From positions 1-47,759 of the forward strand of contig NZ_NRTA01000034.1 in the NCBI RefSeq assembly GCF_002286735.1: DNA of 47,759 nucleotides, read 5' to 3'. Below the pieces are notes generated by a model. That model ran no database searches and had not been told where the DNA came from. It was given only the letters and a program-made list of their open reading frames with translations. Both the position numbers and the translations under genes were made by a program. Positions 31,986-40,557 of the stretch are shown piece after piece. The first letter of the stretch is position 1, and the number at the start of each line of letters is the position of its first letter. The stretch comes from Leptolyngbya sp. BC1307. GTDB lineage: Bacteria; Cyanobacteriota; Cyanobacteriia; Phormidesmidales; Phormidesmidaceae.

Positions 31986-33250
31986 CGCACCTCGCCATCA
32001 CGCCTCAACACCACATCTTGTCCGTTGACGGTAACCAGCGTCCAGCTAGAAAGGCCAATGCGATCGCCGACATAAGCCCGCTGTGAGCTGCCGCCATCGA
32101 TATTGAACATGGCCGCAGAGCGATCGCCCAGGTTTAAGATGCCGACCAAAACATGGTCAGTCGCCGGTGTAACGTCGGTGACAGCCGCCGCTGCGCCGCT
32201 AGTGGGATTGGTGGGTGCGACGGCTGTCGTTGCTGCCGGTCTTGGCGCAGGTAAAGCAGTTGCTCTAGGCACAGGGGGCACCAAGGGGGCTGTCACCGCC
32301 CGCAGCGGAATCCGAGTTGGCGATGGCGGCACAGTGGGAAGCGATGCGCCAGATTGAGAGGCGCTCTGAGCGGTTTGACCAGTCTCATAAACCGGCACAA
32401 ACACGCGCTCAACGATATTGGCCGGTGCCTTGATGTTGGGCAAAATAGGCAGCGTCCCGGTTTTCTCCGTTGTTTCAGAGGACGGAGCAGTCGGCGATAG
32501 AGTGGGTGGAATGGCAGCGACTGTCTGGTTTTCGCTGCTTTCGCGTGCGCTAATCACTTCTAACGATTGTCCTAAATACTGCAAAAATGCCTGGTCTGAG
32601 TGATCGGGTAGCTCTGCCGCTGCCGCTTCTTTATTGAGAGAAAGCAGCCATCCAGGTTCAGAAGAGCCTGGCAGTAGCCATAGGCCGAGGGCACTGACCA
32701 GCGAAATACCGGCGGCTCCCATCAGCAAGAAGGGCAGAGATAGCTTTTTTAGCTGCTGGGGCTGAAGGAGAGTTTGCGGAGAGCGAGGCGAAAGGCCATC
32801 GTCGGGTAGCGCTAGCAGCGACTCGCTGGGATAGAGAAAGCTAACGGCAGATTGCATCGGCGCAGCCTCGACCTCTATCGACTCGGCAGAAGGAGCCGTT
32901 TCGCTGGGGGCAGTTACCCGAGCGGTGACCGGTCTGCCGCCGCCAGTGTGACTGCTGGCCGCTAAGGTGGCGCGATAGATATCGGCAGCGCTCTGGGGTG
33001 AAAAGTCGGTAGGTAATGCAACGGTGCGAGCTGAGGAATGGATTAACGCTGCCTGACGGCCCTGTTGATGATCAGCCTGTGGACTAGAGACTGCAGCGGC
33101 GCTGCTGAGATCGCCTTCTAAGATCTGATCCACATCGATGAACAGATCGTCCATGAGGTTGTCGCTGTAGCGATCTGCGATCTGGGTGGAAGAAGAAATG
33201 TCTGAGCCGAAGGAAATATTTTTGGTGACGGGACGGCTATTTAGGGTCAT
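31958..33250 (-). CDS. membrane-anchored protein with C-terminal GspC/PilP-like domain
   Basis: 430 residues. A long Ser/Ala-rich cytoplasmic N-terminus (1-175) is followed by a membrane helix (LSLPFLLMGAAGISLVSALG, about 173-192). A Pro/Thr/Ala-rich periplasmic linker ends in a ~65-residue C-terminal domain: HVLVGILNLGDRSAAMFNID, then AYVGDRIGLSSWTLVTVNGQ and VVLRRDGEVRSIYIGQSF. This pattern (x-G-I-x-x-x-x-xSAAxx, GDxIGxSxWxL, DxVxLxRxGE) matches the homology region of type II secretion GspC or type IV pilus PilP proteins. Cyanobacteria have no classical T2SS, so a pilus-related or other envelope role is more likely (inference). Confidence 0.7.
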   Translation of the reverse strand: MTLNSRPVTKNISFGSDISSSTQIADRYSDNLMDDLFIDVDQILEGDLSSAAAVSSPQADHQQGRQAALIHSSARTVALPTDFSPQSAADIYRATLAASSHTGGGRPVTARVTAPSETAPSAESIEVEAAPMQSAVSFLYPSESLLALPDDGLSPRSPQTLLQPQQLKKLSLPFLLMGAAGISLVSALGLWLLPGSSEPGWLLSLNKEAAAAELPDHSDQAFLQYLGQSLEVISARESSENQTVAAIPPTLSPTAPSSETTEKTGTLPILPNIKAPANIVERVFVPVYETGQTAQSASQSGASLPTVPPSPTRIPLRAVTAPLVPPVPRATALPAPRPAATTAVAPTNPTSGAAAAVTDVTPATDHVLVGILNLGDRSAAMFNIDGGSSQRAYVGDRIGLSSWTLVTVNGQDVVLRRDGEVRSIYIGQSF

Positions 33251-33418
33251 GAGTCAGCAGGTGAGGTGAGGCACTGATAGAGGCTGATGATGGCAGACCG
33301 AGAGGCATGGGTAGGTTTGGCGGTTTCCCGATAGGCCCTGTCTGCAATCGCATCAAATTTTAGTGATATTTCTTACCCGCTAATATGCCCGCCTTACGGA
33401 TGACCCTATCAACTTTTG

Positions 33419-33568
33419 ATGTTTGATCTTCCGTACAGTTTGCTGACTGAGCGAGGCGATCGCCCACTGCTGTCCTACCTCTATTGCCGACACCGATTCA
33501 GACCGTCGGAGATCAGGTATCTTCCAGGCGTCGTGAAGCTTGGTATCATCAGCTTAAAAATTTGGTAA
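33419..33568 (+). CDS. candidate 49-codon ORF just upstream of murF
   Basis: The frame ATG TTT GAT CTT CCG (MFDLPYSLLTERGDRP...) runs 49 codons and stops 4 nt before murF, a spacing typical of coupled genes. No ribosome-binding site precedes it and it includes a HIP1-like GGCGATCGCC. It may be a leader peptide or chance. The rest of 33251-33418 is the intergenic region shared with the divergent leftward gene; I see no clear promoter there. Confidence 0.22.
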   Translation: MFDLPYSLLTERGDRPLLSYLYCRHRFRPSEIRYLPGVVKLGIISLKIW

Positions 33569-33572
33569 GAAG

Positions 33573-34943
33573 ATGACCGGTTTCACTGCGCCCTTGGGGA
33601 CGTTGACAAAGCTGCTAGCGGCGACTCCTCACAATTGCGAGGCGATGGCCAGCGACCGGCCAGTGACTGGAATCGCGACCGATACGCGATCGCTGCAGCC
33701 AGGTGAGCTGTTTGTAGCATTAGAAGGCGAGACCTTTAACGGACATGATTTCGCACAGCAGGCGATAGATCGTGGGGCGATCGCTGCCGTTACCCGCCGC
33801 GCTGTTTTCTCTGCTGAAACTTCTGCCCTACCTCGATTAGAAGTTGACAATACGCTAGCGGCCTATCAGTCTCTGGGCCAATGGTGGCGTCAGCAGCGAG
33901 CGGTGCCCGTCGTTGCGATTACAGGCTCTGTGGGCAAAACGACGACCAAAGAGCTGGTCGCAGCGGCTTTGGGTAAATTTGGCCCGGTGCTGAAAACCGA
34001 GGCTAACTACAACAATGAAATTGGCGTTCCCAAGACGCTGCTAGGCTTGAGCGCCGAGCACGAGTATGCGGTGGTAGAAATGGGGATGCGGGGGCCGGGA
34101 GAAATTGCGCTGCTCGCTCAGATTGCTCAGCCTGACGTTGCCCTGATTACCAATGTAGGCACAGCCCATATTGGGCGGCTGGGATCGCGGCAGGCGATCG
34201 CCGATGCCAAATGCGAATTACTCAGAGAGCTGCCTGCCGATAGGGTAGCTGTGCTTAATTACGATGACGCGCGGCTGATGGCGACGGCAGCCAAAGCGTG
34301 GTCAGGGAAGCAGATTACGTACGGGCTGACCGGCGGTGATCTGCGCGGTCAGATGGCGGGCGACAGTCTCATCGTAGATAGCCTCTCCATTCCCCTACCG
34401 CTACCGGGCCGACATAATGCGCTGAATTTGCTCAGTGCGATCGCTACCCTCAAAGCCCTAGACCTTGACTGGCACAAGCTCGCCCAGGGGGTTACCGTTT
34501 CTATGCCTGCCGGTCGCGCCCAGCGTCATCAGTTACCCAACGATGTTTTACTGCTAGATGAAACCTACAACGCTGGGGCTGAGTCGATGGTAGCGGCGCT
34601 GCAGTTACTGGTTGACCAGCCGGGCGATCGCCATATTGCAATACTCGGTACGATGAAAGAACTTGGAGATCGCTCTGTGGAACTGCATCGACATATTGGT
34701 CAAACGGTGGCTGCTCTCGGCGTCGATCAGCTCCTGATTTTGGCTGATCCTGCTGAGGCTGAGGCGATGGAAGTGGGGGCGGGGCCTGTCCCTGCTCAGC
34801 AATTTGTCAGCCATGCAGCACTAGCTAGTTGCCTGAAAAAGATGATTCGACCAGGCGATCGCCTCCTCTTCAAAGCCTCCCGCTCCGTCGCAATGGACAA
34901 AGTCGTCGATCAGCTTCTAAAAGATTTCATGGTTACTCCGTAG
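33573..34943 (+). CDS. murF: UDP-N-acetylmuramoyl-tripeptide--D-alanyl-D-alanine ligase
   Basis: 456 residues with the Mur ligase three-domain layout. An N-terminal substrate domain contains GIATDTRSLQPGELFVALEG. The ATPase domain has ITGSVGKTTTKELVAAALG and ANYNNEIGVPKTLL, with VVEMGMRGPGEIALLAQIA further on. The C-terminal domain contains LLDETYNAGAESMVAALQLL and GDRLLFKASRSVAMDKVV. It adds D-Ala-D-Ala to the UDP-MurNAc-tripeptide, the last cytoplasmic step of the peptidoglycan monomer. ATG 33573 is preceded by GGTAAGAAG. The length is normal and no motif is missing. Confidence 0.97.
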   Translation: MTGFTAPLGTLTKLLAATPHNCEAMASDRPVTGIATDTRSLQPGELFVALEGETFNGHDFAQQAIDRGAIAAVTRRAVFSAETSALPRLEVDNTLAAYQSLGQWWRQQRAVPVVAITGSVGKTTTKELVAAALGKFGPVLKTEANYNNEIGVPKTLLGLSAEHEYAVVEMGMRGPGEIALLAQIAQPDVALITNVGTAHIGRLGSRQAIADAKCELLRELPADRVAVLNYDDARLMATAAKAWSGKQITYGLTGGDLRGQMAGDSLIVDSLSIPLPLPGRHNALNLLSAIATLKALDLDWHKLAQGVTVSMPAGRAQRHQLPNDVLLLDETYNAGAESMVAALQLLVDQPGDRHIAILGTMKELGDRSVELHRHIGQTVAALGVDQLLILADPAEAEAMEVGAGPVPAQQFVSHAALASCLKKMIRPGDRLLFKASRSVAMDKVVDQLLKDFMVTP

Positions 34944-35028
34944 CCCAGTGGCCTAATATATAAAGTCTTGGATAATACGTCTTTAGTAGGGGCGTTTTTG
35001 AAAAAGCGAGCCGTTCTAGTTTTAAGCC

Positions 35029-35541
35029 GTGGTCTTAGCCCTTTCTGCGCAACAACTTGCCGCTATGTCAGCCCATGCCGAGCGGGTGTATCCCGAGGAG
35101 TGCTGCGGTTTGCTAGTGGGCAAAATTCTTCTTCAGAATGAGGAAGGCGAATCGCAAAAGCGTTTGATAGAAACAGTGCCGCTCGACAATGAATGGACAG
35201 CAGAGGTATTCCCCGAAGACACTTCAACCGCTTCAGCCCAGCCTAAGCGGCGACGATATTCGATATCCCCTGAAGACATGCTGCGAACCCAGCGACAGGC
35301 GCGGGAGCAGGGGCTAAGTATCATCGGGGTTTATCACTCTCACCCTGATCATGAGGCGGTGCCTTCGGAGTGCGATCGCGCCCTCGCCTGGCCTGAATAT
35401 GCCTACGTAATTGTGTCGGTTCGCAGCGGCCAAGCCGTCGATGTTAAAAACTGGGCGCTAGACTCAACTCATCAGTTTCAACCAGAAGTGATGAGGATTT
35501 CACCTTCATCTGCCAGGGATCGAATGCCGGTTTCGGCTTAA
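35029..35541 (+). CDS. JAMM/MPN metalloprotease (Mov34/PAD-1, M67 family)
   Basis: 170 residues. N-terminal YPEECCGLLVGK contains the catalytic Glu. The JAMM motif HSHPDHEAVPSECD has zinc ligands His103 and His105, Asp116 and the supporting Ser113. The start codon is GTG (35029). Bacterial stand-alone members such as Mec cleave amino acids or tails from small ubiquitin-like sulfur carriers. It sits 64 bp before a MoeB/E1-like gene in the same direction, a pairing known from cysteine or thiamine/molybdopterin sulfur-carrier systems. No ThiS/MoaD/CysO-like carrier is adjacent. Confidence 0.9.
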   Translation: MVLALSAQQLAAMSAHAERVYPEECCGLLVGKILLQNEEGESQKRLIETVPLDNEWTAEVFPEDTSTASAQPKRRRYSISPEDMLRTQRQAREQGLSIIGVYHSHPDHEAVPSECDRALAWPEYAYVIVSVRSGQAVDVKNWALDSTHQFQPEVMRISPSSARDRMPVSA

Positions 35542-35605
35542 ATATTTTTCATTTCGCCTTTCTCGCTAGCTGCAATCAGCCACTTATTTAATCCTTTCAA
35601 ACACC

Positions 35606-36784
35606 ATGCTGAATCCCAACCTGGATGAAATTCAACTCGACAAGGCCGAGTACGAACGCTACTCTCGCCACCTGATCTTGCCTGAGGTCGGCCTCGAAGG
35701 CCAAAAAAAGCTTAAAGCCGCCAGCGTTTGCTGCGTGGGCACGGGCGGCTTAGGCTCCCCTCTCTTGCTCTACTTAGCCGCCGCTGGCGTCGGTCGTATC
35801 GGCATCGTCGATTTTGACGTGGTCGATCACTCCAACCTTCAGCGACAGGTGATCCACGGCACCTCATGGGTCGGCAAGCCCAAAATCGAGTCTGCAAAGG
35901 CCCGCATCCTCGAGATCAACCCGTACTGTCAGGTTGATCTTCACGAAGTCCGGCTCTCTTCTGACAACGCCCTGGAGATCTTTGAGCCCTATGACATCGT
36001 CGTCGATGGGACTGATAACTTCCCAACTCGCTACCTGGTCAACGACGCCTGCGTTTTGTTGAATAAACCGAACGTATACGGTTCTATCTATCGCTTTGAA
36101 GGGCAGGCGACCGTCTTTAACTACGAAGAAGGGCCAAACTACCGCGACCTGTACCCTGAGCCGCCGCCGCCGGGACTGGTGCCCTCCTGCGCAGAAGGCG
36201 GTGTGCTGGGCATTCTCCCCGGCATGATTGGCGTGATTCAGGCCACTGAAACGATCAAAATCATCTTGGGCAAGGGCAAAACCCTCAGCGGTCGCCTGCT
36301 GGTATATAACTCTTTAGACATGAGCTTTAGGGAGCTGAAGCTGCGCCGACCGCCCGAGGAACATCGCGTAGTGATCGACAAGCTGATCGACTACGAACAG
36401 TTCTGCGGCATTCCTCAAGCGGCTGAAGAAGAAGCGAAGCAGGCTGCGAATATGCCTGAAATGTCTGTCAGCGAACTTAAAGAACTGCTCGACAGCGACA
36501 AAGACGACTACTTCCTGCTGGACGTGCGCAATCCCAACGAGTACGAAATTGCTAAAATTCCCGGTTCTACGCTAATCCCCCTCGGTGAAATTGAAAACGG
36601 TGACGGCGTTCTCAAGCTTCAGGGTATGCTCAACGGCCATAAGCTCGTTGCTCACTGCAAAATGGGAGGCCGTTCTGCTAAAGCCCTCGCCATTCTCAAA
36701 GAAGCAGGCATTCAAGGCACCAATGTCAAAGGCGGCATTCTCGCCTGGAGCCGCGAAATTGATCCCTCAGTGCCTGAGTATTGA
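35606..36784 (+). CDS. moeB: MoeB/ThiF-type E1-like adenylyltransferase with C-terminal rhodanese domain
   Basis: 392 residues. The N-terminal E1-like domain begins YSRHLILPEVGLEGQKKL. It has the ATP-binding GTGGLGSPLLLYLAAAGVG, then DFDVVDHSNLQRQVIHG and the DGTDNFPTRYLVNDAC motif. EGGVLGILPGMIGVIQATE follows. The second domain (about residue 290 onward) is a rhodanese with active-site loop CKMGGRS, preceded by YFLLDVRNPNEYEIAKIPGS. Fusion of E1 and rhodanese is typical of MOCS3/Uba4-like and bacterial MoeBR enzymes, which adenylate then sulfurylate the C-terminus of MoaD/ThiS-like carriers. The zinc CxxC pairs of classical MoeB are not obvious. It pairs with the upstream JAMM gene and ends in a strong terminator. 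Confidence 0.92.
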   Translation: MLNPNLDEIQLDKAEYERYSRHLILPEVGLEGQKKLKAASVCCVGTGGLGSPLLLYLAAAGVGRIGIVDFDVVDHSNLQRQVIHGTSWVGKPKIESAKARILEINPYCQVDLHEVRLSSDNALEIFEPYDIVVDGTDNFPTRYLVNDACVLLNKPNVYGSIYRFEGQATVFNYEEGPNYRDLYPEPPPPGLVPSCAEGGVLGILPGMIGVIQATETIKIILGKGKTLSGRLLVYNSLDMSFRELKLRRPPEEHRVVIDKLIDYEQFCGIPQAAEEEAKQAANMPEMSVSELKELLDSDKDDYFLLDVRNPNEYEIAKIPGSTLIPLGEIENGDGVLKLQGMLNGHKLVAHCKMGGRSAKALAILKEAGIQGTNVKGGILAWSREIDPSVPEY

Positions 36785-36812
36785 TCCTGGCGCATTGACT
36801 TTCAGCTTTTAG

Positions 36813-36849
36813 AAAGGAGGGCGCGTCACCGGCGAGTCCTCCTTTTTTT
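36813..36849 (+). terminator. rho-independent terminator after moeB
   Basis: AAAGGAGG (36813-36820) pairs with CCTCCTTT (36838-36845), followed by a T-run to 36849. It ends the JAMM-moeB transcript and separates it from yqeY. Confidence 0.85.
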
Positions 36850-36880
36850 CGATTACTGACCTTTCTAGGACGCTACACCC

Positions 36881-37342
36881 ATGAGATTAAAAGATCACAT
36901 CTCTGACGAAATCAAAACGGCGATGAAGGCCAAAGACAAGCTGCGCCTGGAGACGGTGCGCGGCATCAAAAAAGTCATTCTCGAAAAGGAAAGCGAAATC
37001 CGGGCCAAGGGCCGCGAAGAACTCAACGAAGAGGAAGAACTCGCCGTGCTCACTCAGCTCGCTAAGCAGCGCCGCGACTCCATTACCCAGTACACCGACG
37101 CCGGTCGCCCAGATCTCGCTGACAAAGAAGCCCAGGAACTCACCATCCTGGAAGAATATTTACCCGCTCAGCTCTCTGACGCGGAAGTAGAAGCTGCCGT
37201 CGATGAGGTGATTGCTCAAACCGGAGCCAGCAGCCCTCGCGATATGGGTAAAGTGATGGGGCCAGCAATGAAGCGACTGCAAGGTCAGGCCGATGGTGGT
37301 AAAGTGCAGGCGATCGTGAAAGCTAAGCTAGTCAATGATTAA
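36881..37342 (+). CDS. yqeY: GatB/YqeY domain-containing protein
   Basis: 153 residues, the whole protein being a YqeY domain: KTAMKAKDKLRLETVRGIKK, then EEEELAVLTQLAKQRRDSI and YTDAGRPDLADKEAQELTIL. The next block is EEYLPAQLSDAEVE, and DMGKVMGPAMKRLQGQADGG completes the fold. The domain is homologous to the tRNA-binding tail of GatB. Stand-alone YqeY proteins are widespread and presumably affect tRNA charging. It starts just after the moeB terminator. Intact, normal length. Confidence 0.93.
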   Translation: MRLKDHISDEIKTAMKAKDKLRLETVRGIKKVILEKESEIRAKGREELNEEEELAVLTQLAKQRRDSITQYTDAGRPDLADKEAQELTILEEYLPAQLSDAEVEAAVDEVIAQTGASSPRDMGKVMGPAMKRLQGQADGGKVQAIVKAKLVND

Positions 37343-37580
37343 TTTATTTACTGCGTTTAGGAAGGTGGTTTTCTCTTCCACCAGCTCAGTTCACATTTGA
37401 TCAAGTGACGTTTTTTACCCGTCTTTGACCTGCTGTTAGGCTAGCCTGCAAGTCAGATGGCTGATAACTATCAGACTGCACCTGACGAAGCTGAGAGTTC
37501 TCGTTAGTATCGAAGAGTTGCCTGACATAGGTAAATCGAAATATTAGGCCACTTCTTTACCTCAATTTTGGACTAAAGCA

Positions 37581-38189
37581 ATGCAAGACTCTAGAGAAAA
37601 AACTTCTCTCAGGCAGCGTGCAGACAGAATAAAAGATTTTAGGTGTAAAAATCTGATTGCAGTTATCGAAAATCCGACTGACATTAAAAACATCGGCACA
37701 ATTATCAGAAATGTGAATGCCTTGGGGGTTGAGAAAGCATATGTCGTAGACCAAAAGAACTCCCTGCCGGACGACTGGCAAGAGATGAGAGAGCGGCCAG
37801 CCCTTTCTAAAACATCAGTTTCAGCCATTAAGTGGAGCTTCGTCAAAAAGTTTCAAGACACTGAATCCTGCATTCAGCACCTTGAGAAAAATGGCTTTGT
37901 ATCTATTGTCACCTCCCCGCACACTAAAGGAAGAACCAATGTAGTGCTCGATGCTGGCGACTATACAAAGTACAAGAAACTGGCCGTATGGTTTGGTAGT
38001 GAGAGTACTGGAATCAGCAATCTAGCTCTGGAAAACAGCGCTTTATGTGTCAACATTCCCATGTTTGGAATTATTGAAAGTCTAAATTTAGGAACATCGT
38101 CTGGTATTGTCCTGTATGAAGTTACTAAACAAAGAAGGACATTTCAAGCTGAGCTAAAAGCAAAAATAGAGGCTAAGGAAAATGCCTAG
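37581..38189 (+). CDS. SPOUT/TrmH-family RNA methyltransferase
   Basis: 202 residues with SpoU motifs: motif 1 IENPTDIKNIGTIIRNVNAL, motif 2 LAVWFGSESTGIS, and motif 3 VNIPMFGIIESLNLGTSSGI continuing VLYEV. These form the SAM-binding trefoil knot of TrmH-like enzymes that 2'-O-methylate tRNA or rRNA. The N-terminus is short and basic (REKTSLRQRADRIKDFRCKN), without the usual substrate-binding domain of rRNA enzymes. The gene is visibly more AT-rich than its neighbours, uses AAA/AGA-rich codons, and I saw no HIP1 site in it. These are signs of acquisition from another lineage. The substrate is unknown. Confidence 0.85.
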   Translation: MQDSREKTSLRQRADRIKDFRCKNLIAVIENPTDIKNIGTIIRNVNALGVEKAYVVDQKNSLPDDWQEMRERPALSKTSVSAIKWSFVKKFQDTESCIQHLEKNGFVSIVTSPHTKGRTNVVLDAGDYTKYKKLAVWFGSESTGISNLALENSALCVNIPMFGIIESLNLGTSSGIVLYEVTKQRRTFQAELKAKIEAKENA

Positions 38190-38293
38190 TATTTCATTCA
38201 GGCGAACTGTGCCAAAAGTAGAAACTCTCAATTTACATGGTTTTTAGGAGTTTTTGTACCCACAAGACCTGAAGGGGCGAATTGGTTGCTGTG

Positions 38294-38725
38294 TCATTTG
38301 TGATAGCTGCCTTTTTGGAGAATCGTTTTTGCCCGGTATAGCTGCTCTACTAACATCAACCTGGCGATTTCGTGGGGGAAGGTCATGGCTGAGAGGCTGA
38401 TCATTGGGTGGGTTTTGAGGCGATCGCTCACCCCTTCCGGCCCCCCAATAAACAGCACCAGCGTTCCAAAGGCTTCGCTGCCTAGCCACTGCGCAAACGC
38501 TACAGAATCGCGCATCTTGCCGTATTCCGCCATGACAGCCAGCCGATCTTGCGCGGTGATCAGGCTCTCTAGCTTGTCAGCTTCTTTCTCTTTGCCGCTG
38601 TCTTTAATTTCAATGATTTCCACCTCGGGCAGACGTTTTGCGTATAGGGCAATACCGTCTTTGATCCAAGGTTTTTTAACCTTGCCGACTGCAATAATTT
38701 TGATCTTTGGAAAACTCTGTGGCAT
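38294..38725 (-). CDS. rlmH: 23S rRNA (pseudouridine1915-N3)-methyltransferase RlmH
   Basis: 143 residues, the canonical RlmH layout: KIIAVGKVKKPWIKDGIALY, then IEIKDSGKEKEADKL, the SAM-binding LVLFIGGPEGVSDRL, and the C-terminal MTFPHEIARLMLVEQLYRA with TILQKGSYHK. SPOUT fold dimer acting on the decoding-adjacent helix 69. The length is near normal (about 140-156). It converges with the TrmH-like gene. Confidence 0.95.
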   Translation of the reverse strand: MPQSFPKIKIIAVGKVKKPWIKDGIALYAKRLPEVEIIEIKDSGKEKEADKLESLITAQDRLAVMAEYGKMRDSVAFAQWLGSEAFGTLVLFIGGPEGVSDRLKTHPMISLSAMTFPHEIARLMLVEQLYRAKTILQKGSYHK

Positions 38726-38777
38726 CAGGAAAGCTAGCGTTTAGAAGACCTGGCATCACGACTGTTCATAAACTAAC

Positions 38778-39455
38778 TCACTTCGTAGTCGGATTCAGTC
38801 TGCGCTCTAGCCAGGAAAAGGCTTGAGAAGAGATGATTGTCAGCGCCAGATAGATCAGGGCAACCGTGATATAAATCTCAAAGGCCCGAAAGTTTCTGGC
38901 GGCAATGAGCTGACCCTGTCGAAACAGCTCCTGATAGCCGATGAATGCTACTAAGCTCGTATCTTTGAGCAAAATGATAAACTCATTGCCCAAAGGCGGA
39001 ACCATGCGGCGCAAAGCTTGCGGAAAAATAATATAGCGCATCGTCTGCATTGACCCTAAGCCGAGAGACTCTGACGCTTCTTTTTGGCCGACCTCAATCG
39101 ACTGGATGCCCGCTCGAACAATCTCTGCCAGGTAAGCGGCTGAGTTTAGACTTAGCCCCAGAATCGCTGCGCCCCACCGACTGAAGCTGAAGTCAAGCCC
39201 AATAGAGCCCAGCAAAGACGGGATGCCAAAATAGATGACGAAAAGCTGCACTAGCAGCGGTGTCCCTCTAAAGAAATCGACGTAAATTCTGGCAATCAAC
39301 CTCAGCAGCCAAATTTTTGAAAGCCTTGCCACACCCAGCGCAACGCCACCGACAGAGCCAAAGGCGACGGCCACAGCGGTAAGCTGCAGGGTAACTCGGG
39401 CTCCCATTAGCAAAGCAGGCAGCGCATTGATGACAACGCCGAGTGACTCGTCCAA
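38778..39455 (-). CDS. polar amino-acid ABC transporter permease (HisM/GlnP-like)
   Basis: 225 residues with the four-to-five helix HisM/GlnP permease plan: LPALLMGARVTLQLTAVAVA, VDFFRGTPLLVQLFVIYFGI and YLAEIVRAGIQSIEVGQKEA. The EAA loop is SESLGLGSMQTMRYIIFPQA, and the tail is LRRMVPPLGNEFIILLKDTS. It carries amino acids across the inner membrane with the SBP gene next to it and the ATPase gene that reads in the opposite direction (40558-41313). The spacing to the SBP gene is 80 bp. The single permease probably forms a homodimer. Confidence 0.93.
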   Translation of the reverse strand: MDESLGVVINALPALLMGARVTLQLTAVAVAFGSVGGVALGVARLSKIWLLRLIARIYVDFFRGTPLLVQLFVIYFGIPSLLGSIGLDFSFSRWGAAILGLSLNSAAYLAEIVRAGIQSIEVGQKEASESLGLGSMQTMRYIIFPQALRRMVPPLGNEFIILLKDTSLVAFIGYQELFRQGQLIAARNFRAFEIYITVALIYLALTIISSQAFSWLERRLNPTTK

Positions 39456-39535
39456 AATGAAAGCTCCAGTTTAAAGAGGGCAGGCAGAAAAAGCGTTTCG
39501 ATTAGCTGACGGTTACTTGGCGGTTAGTAAGTTAC

Positions 39536-40317
39536 TTAGTTGACCATGTCAGCCGGTGGCTCAGCGTTGAACCATTTTTGGTAAAGCTCTGCGTAGGTGC
39601 CATCTGCTTTTACTTCGGCGAGCGCTGTATTGATGGCTTCCAGGTTGCCGGATTCTTGCGGCATTGCAATGCCATAAAATTCTTCAGTGAGGAGTTCGCC
39701 GACCACTTCAATGTCGGGAATGTTGCCAGTAGCGATCGCATCCAAAGTTGCAGGCGCATCGTTAATCACCGCATCGACGTTGCCATTGGCTAGCTCTTGC
39801 AGCGCTAAAGGCGCGGAGTCAAAGGTTGTCACCTCAGCATCGGGCACGCTATTGGCGGCATCGGCTCCGGTCGTGCCAATTTGCACAGCGATCCTTTTGC
39901 CCGCTAAGTCATCGAGGGTCTGAATATCTGTGGTGCTTTTCTGTACGGCGATCGCTAGTCCCGCCTTAAAGTAAGGATCGGAAAAATCAACAGTCTCTTT
40001 CCGCTCGTCTGTGATCGTCATGCCGCTGATCGCCGCGTCAATTGAGCCACCCTGTAGCGCTGCAATCAGCCCGTCAAACGGCAGACTCTCGAATTCAATT
40101 GTCTTACCGGCTTTTTCCCCAATCGCATTCATCAGGTCAATATCAAAGCCTTCTAGTTCACCGCTGCCACTCATCGACTCAAAGGGCGGAAATCCCGGCT
40201 CTGTCCCCACCGACAGCGTATCTTCTCACCCGAGCTGCCGCCACAGGCTGCCAGCAGCCCCGCTGCGCAAAGTCCGACAGCCGCATTTCTCAAAAAAGCA
40301 GAGCGCGTCAATTTCAT
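39536..40317 (-). pseudogene. amino-acid ABC transporter substrate-binding lipoprotein gene with a frameshift
   Basis: The mature part reads cleanly from GTEPGFPPFESMSGSGELEG to FNAEPPADMVN, with MTITDERKETVDFSDPYFKA and VQIGTTGADAA, a family 3 (HisJ/GlnH-like) solute-binding protein. The start ATG at 40317 encodes a proper lipoprotein signal: MKLTRSAFLRNAAVGLCAAG, then LLAACGG (lipobox LAAC). The two parts are in different frames. Between about 40218 and 40227 one base is missing, so GEK must become E-DTLSVG to join them. Initiation at GTG 40210 would give a cytoplasmic, signal-less protein. Either a recent inactivation, a sequencing or assembly error, or recoding. Confidence 0.8.
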
Positions 40318-40557
40318 CACAAATGGCCTCACACCAATAGTTTTCACTCGTTAGCATCTATTATCGGGCTCCTGTGCGCCAGAAAAGTGATAGATGATAC
40401 TTTACAAAATAGCCGTAGCCAACTGGCTGCTTTTTCTGCGACCCTCGTAAAAATGACAATCTCGCTGCCTCACTATCTCACTGTGCGAGCAGCGCTATAG
40501 AAGCTGAAGTGATACCCTTCTATAAATCTTAAAGTCGTTACTTTTTCCCGAAGCCCC

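Noticed and set aside
37343-37580. Terminator after yqeY (GGTGG...CCACC near 37365-37383)
   Set aside because: The stem is only 5 bp and no T-run follows; the rest of this gap shows no gene or clear signal.
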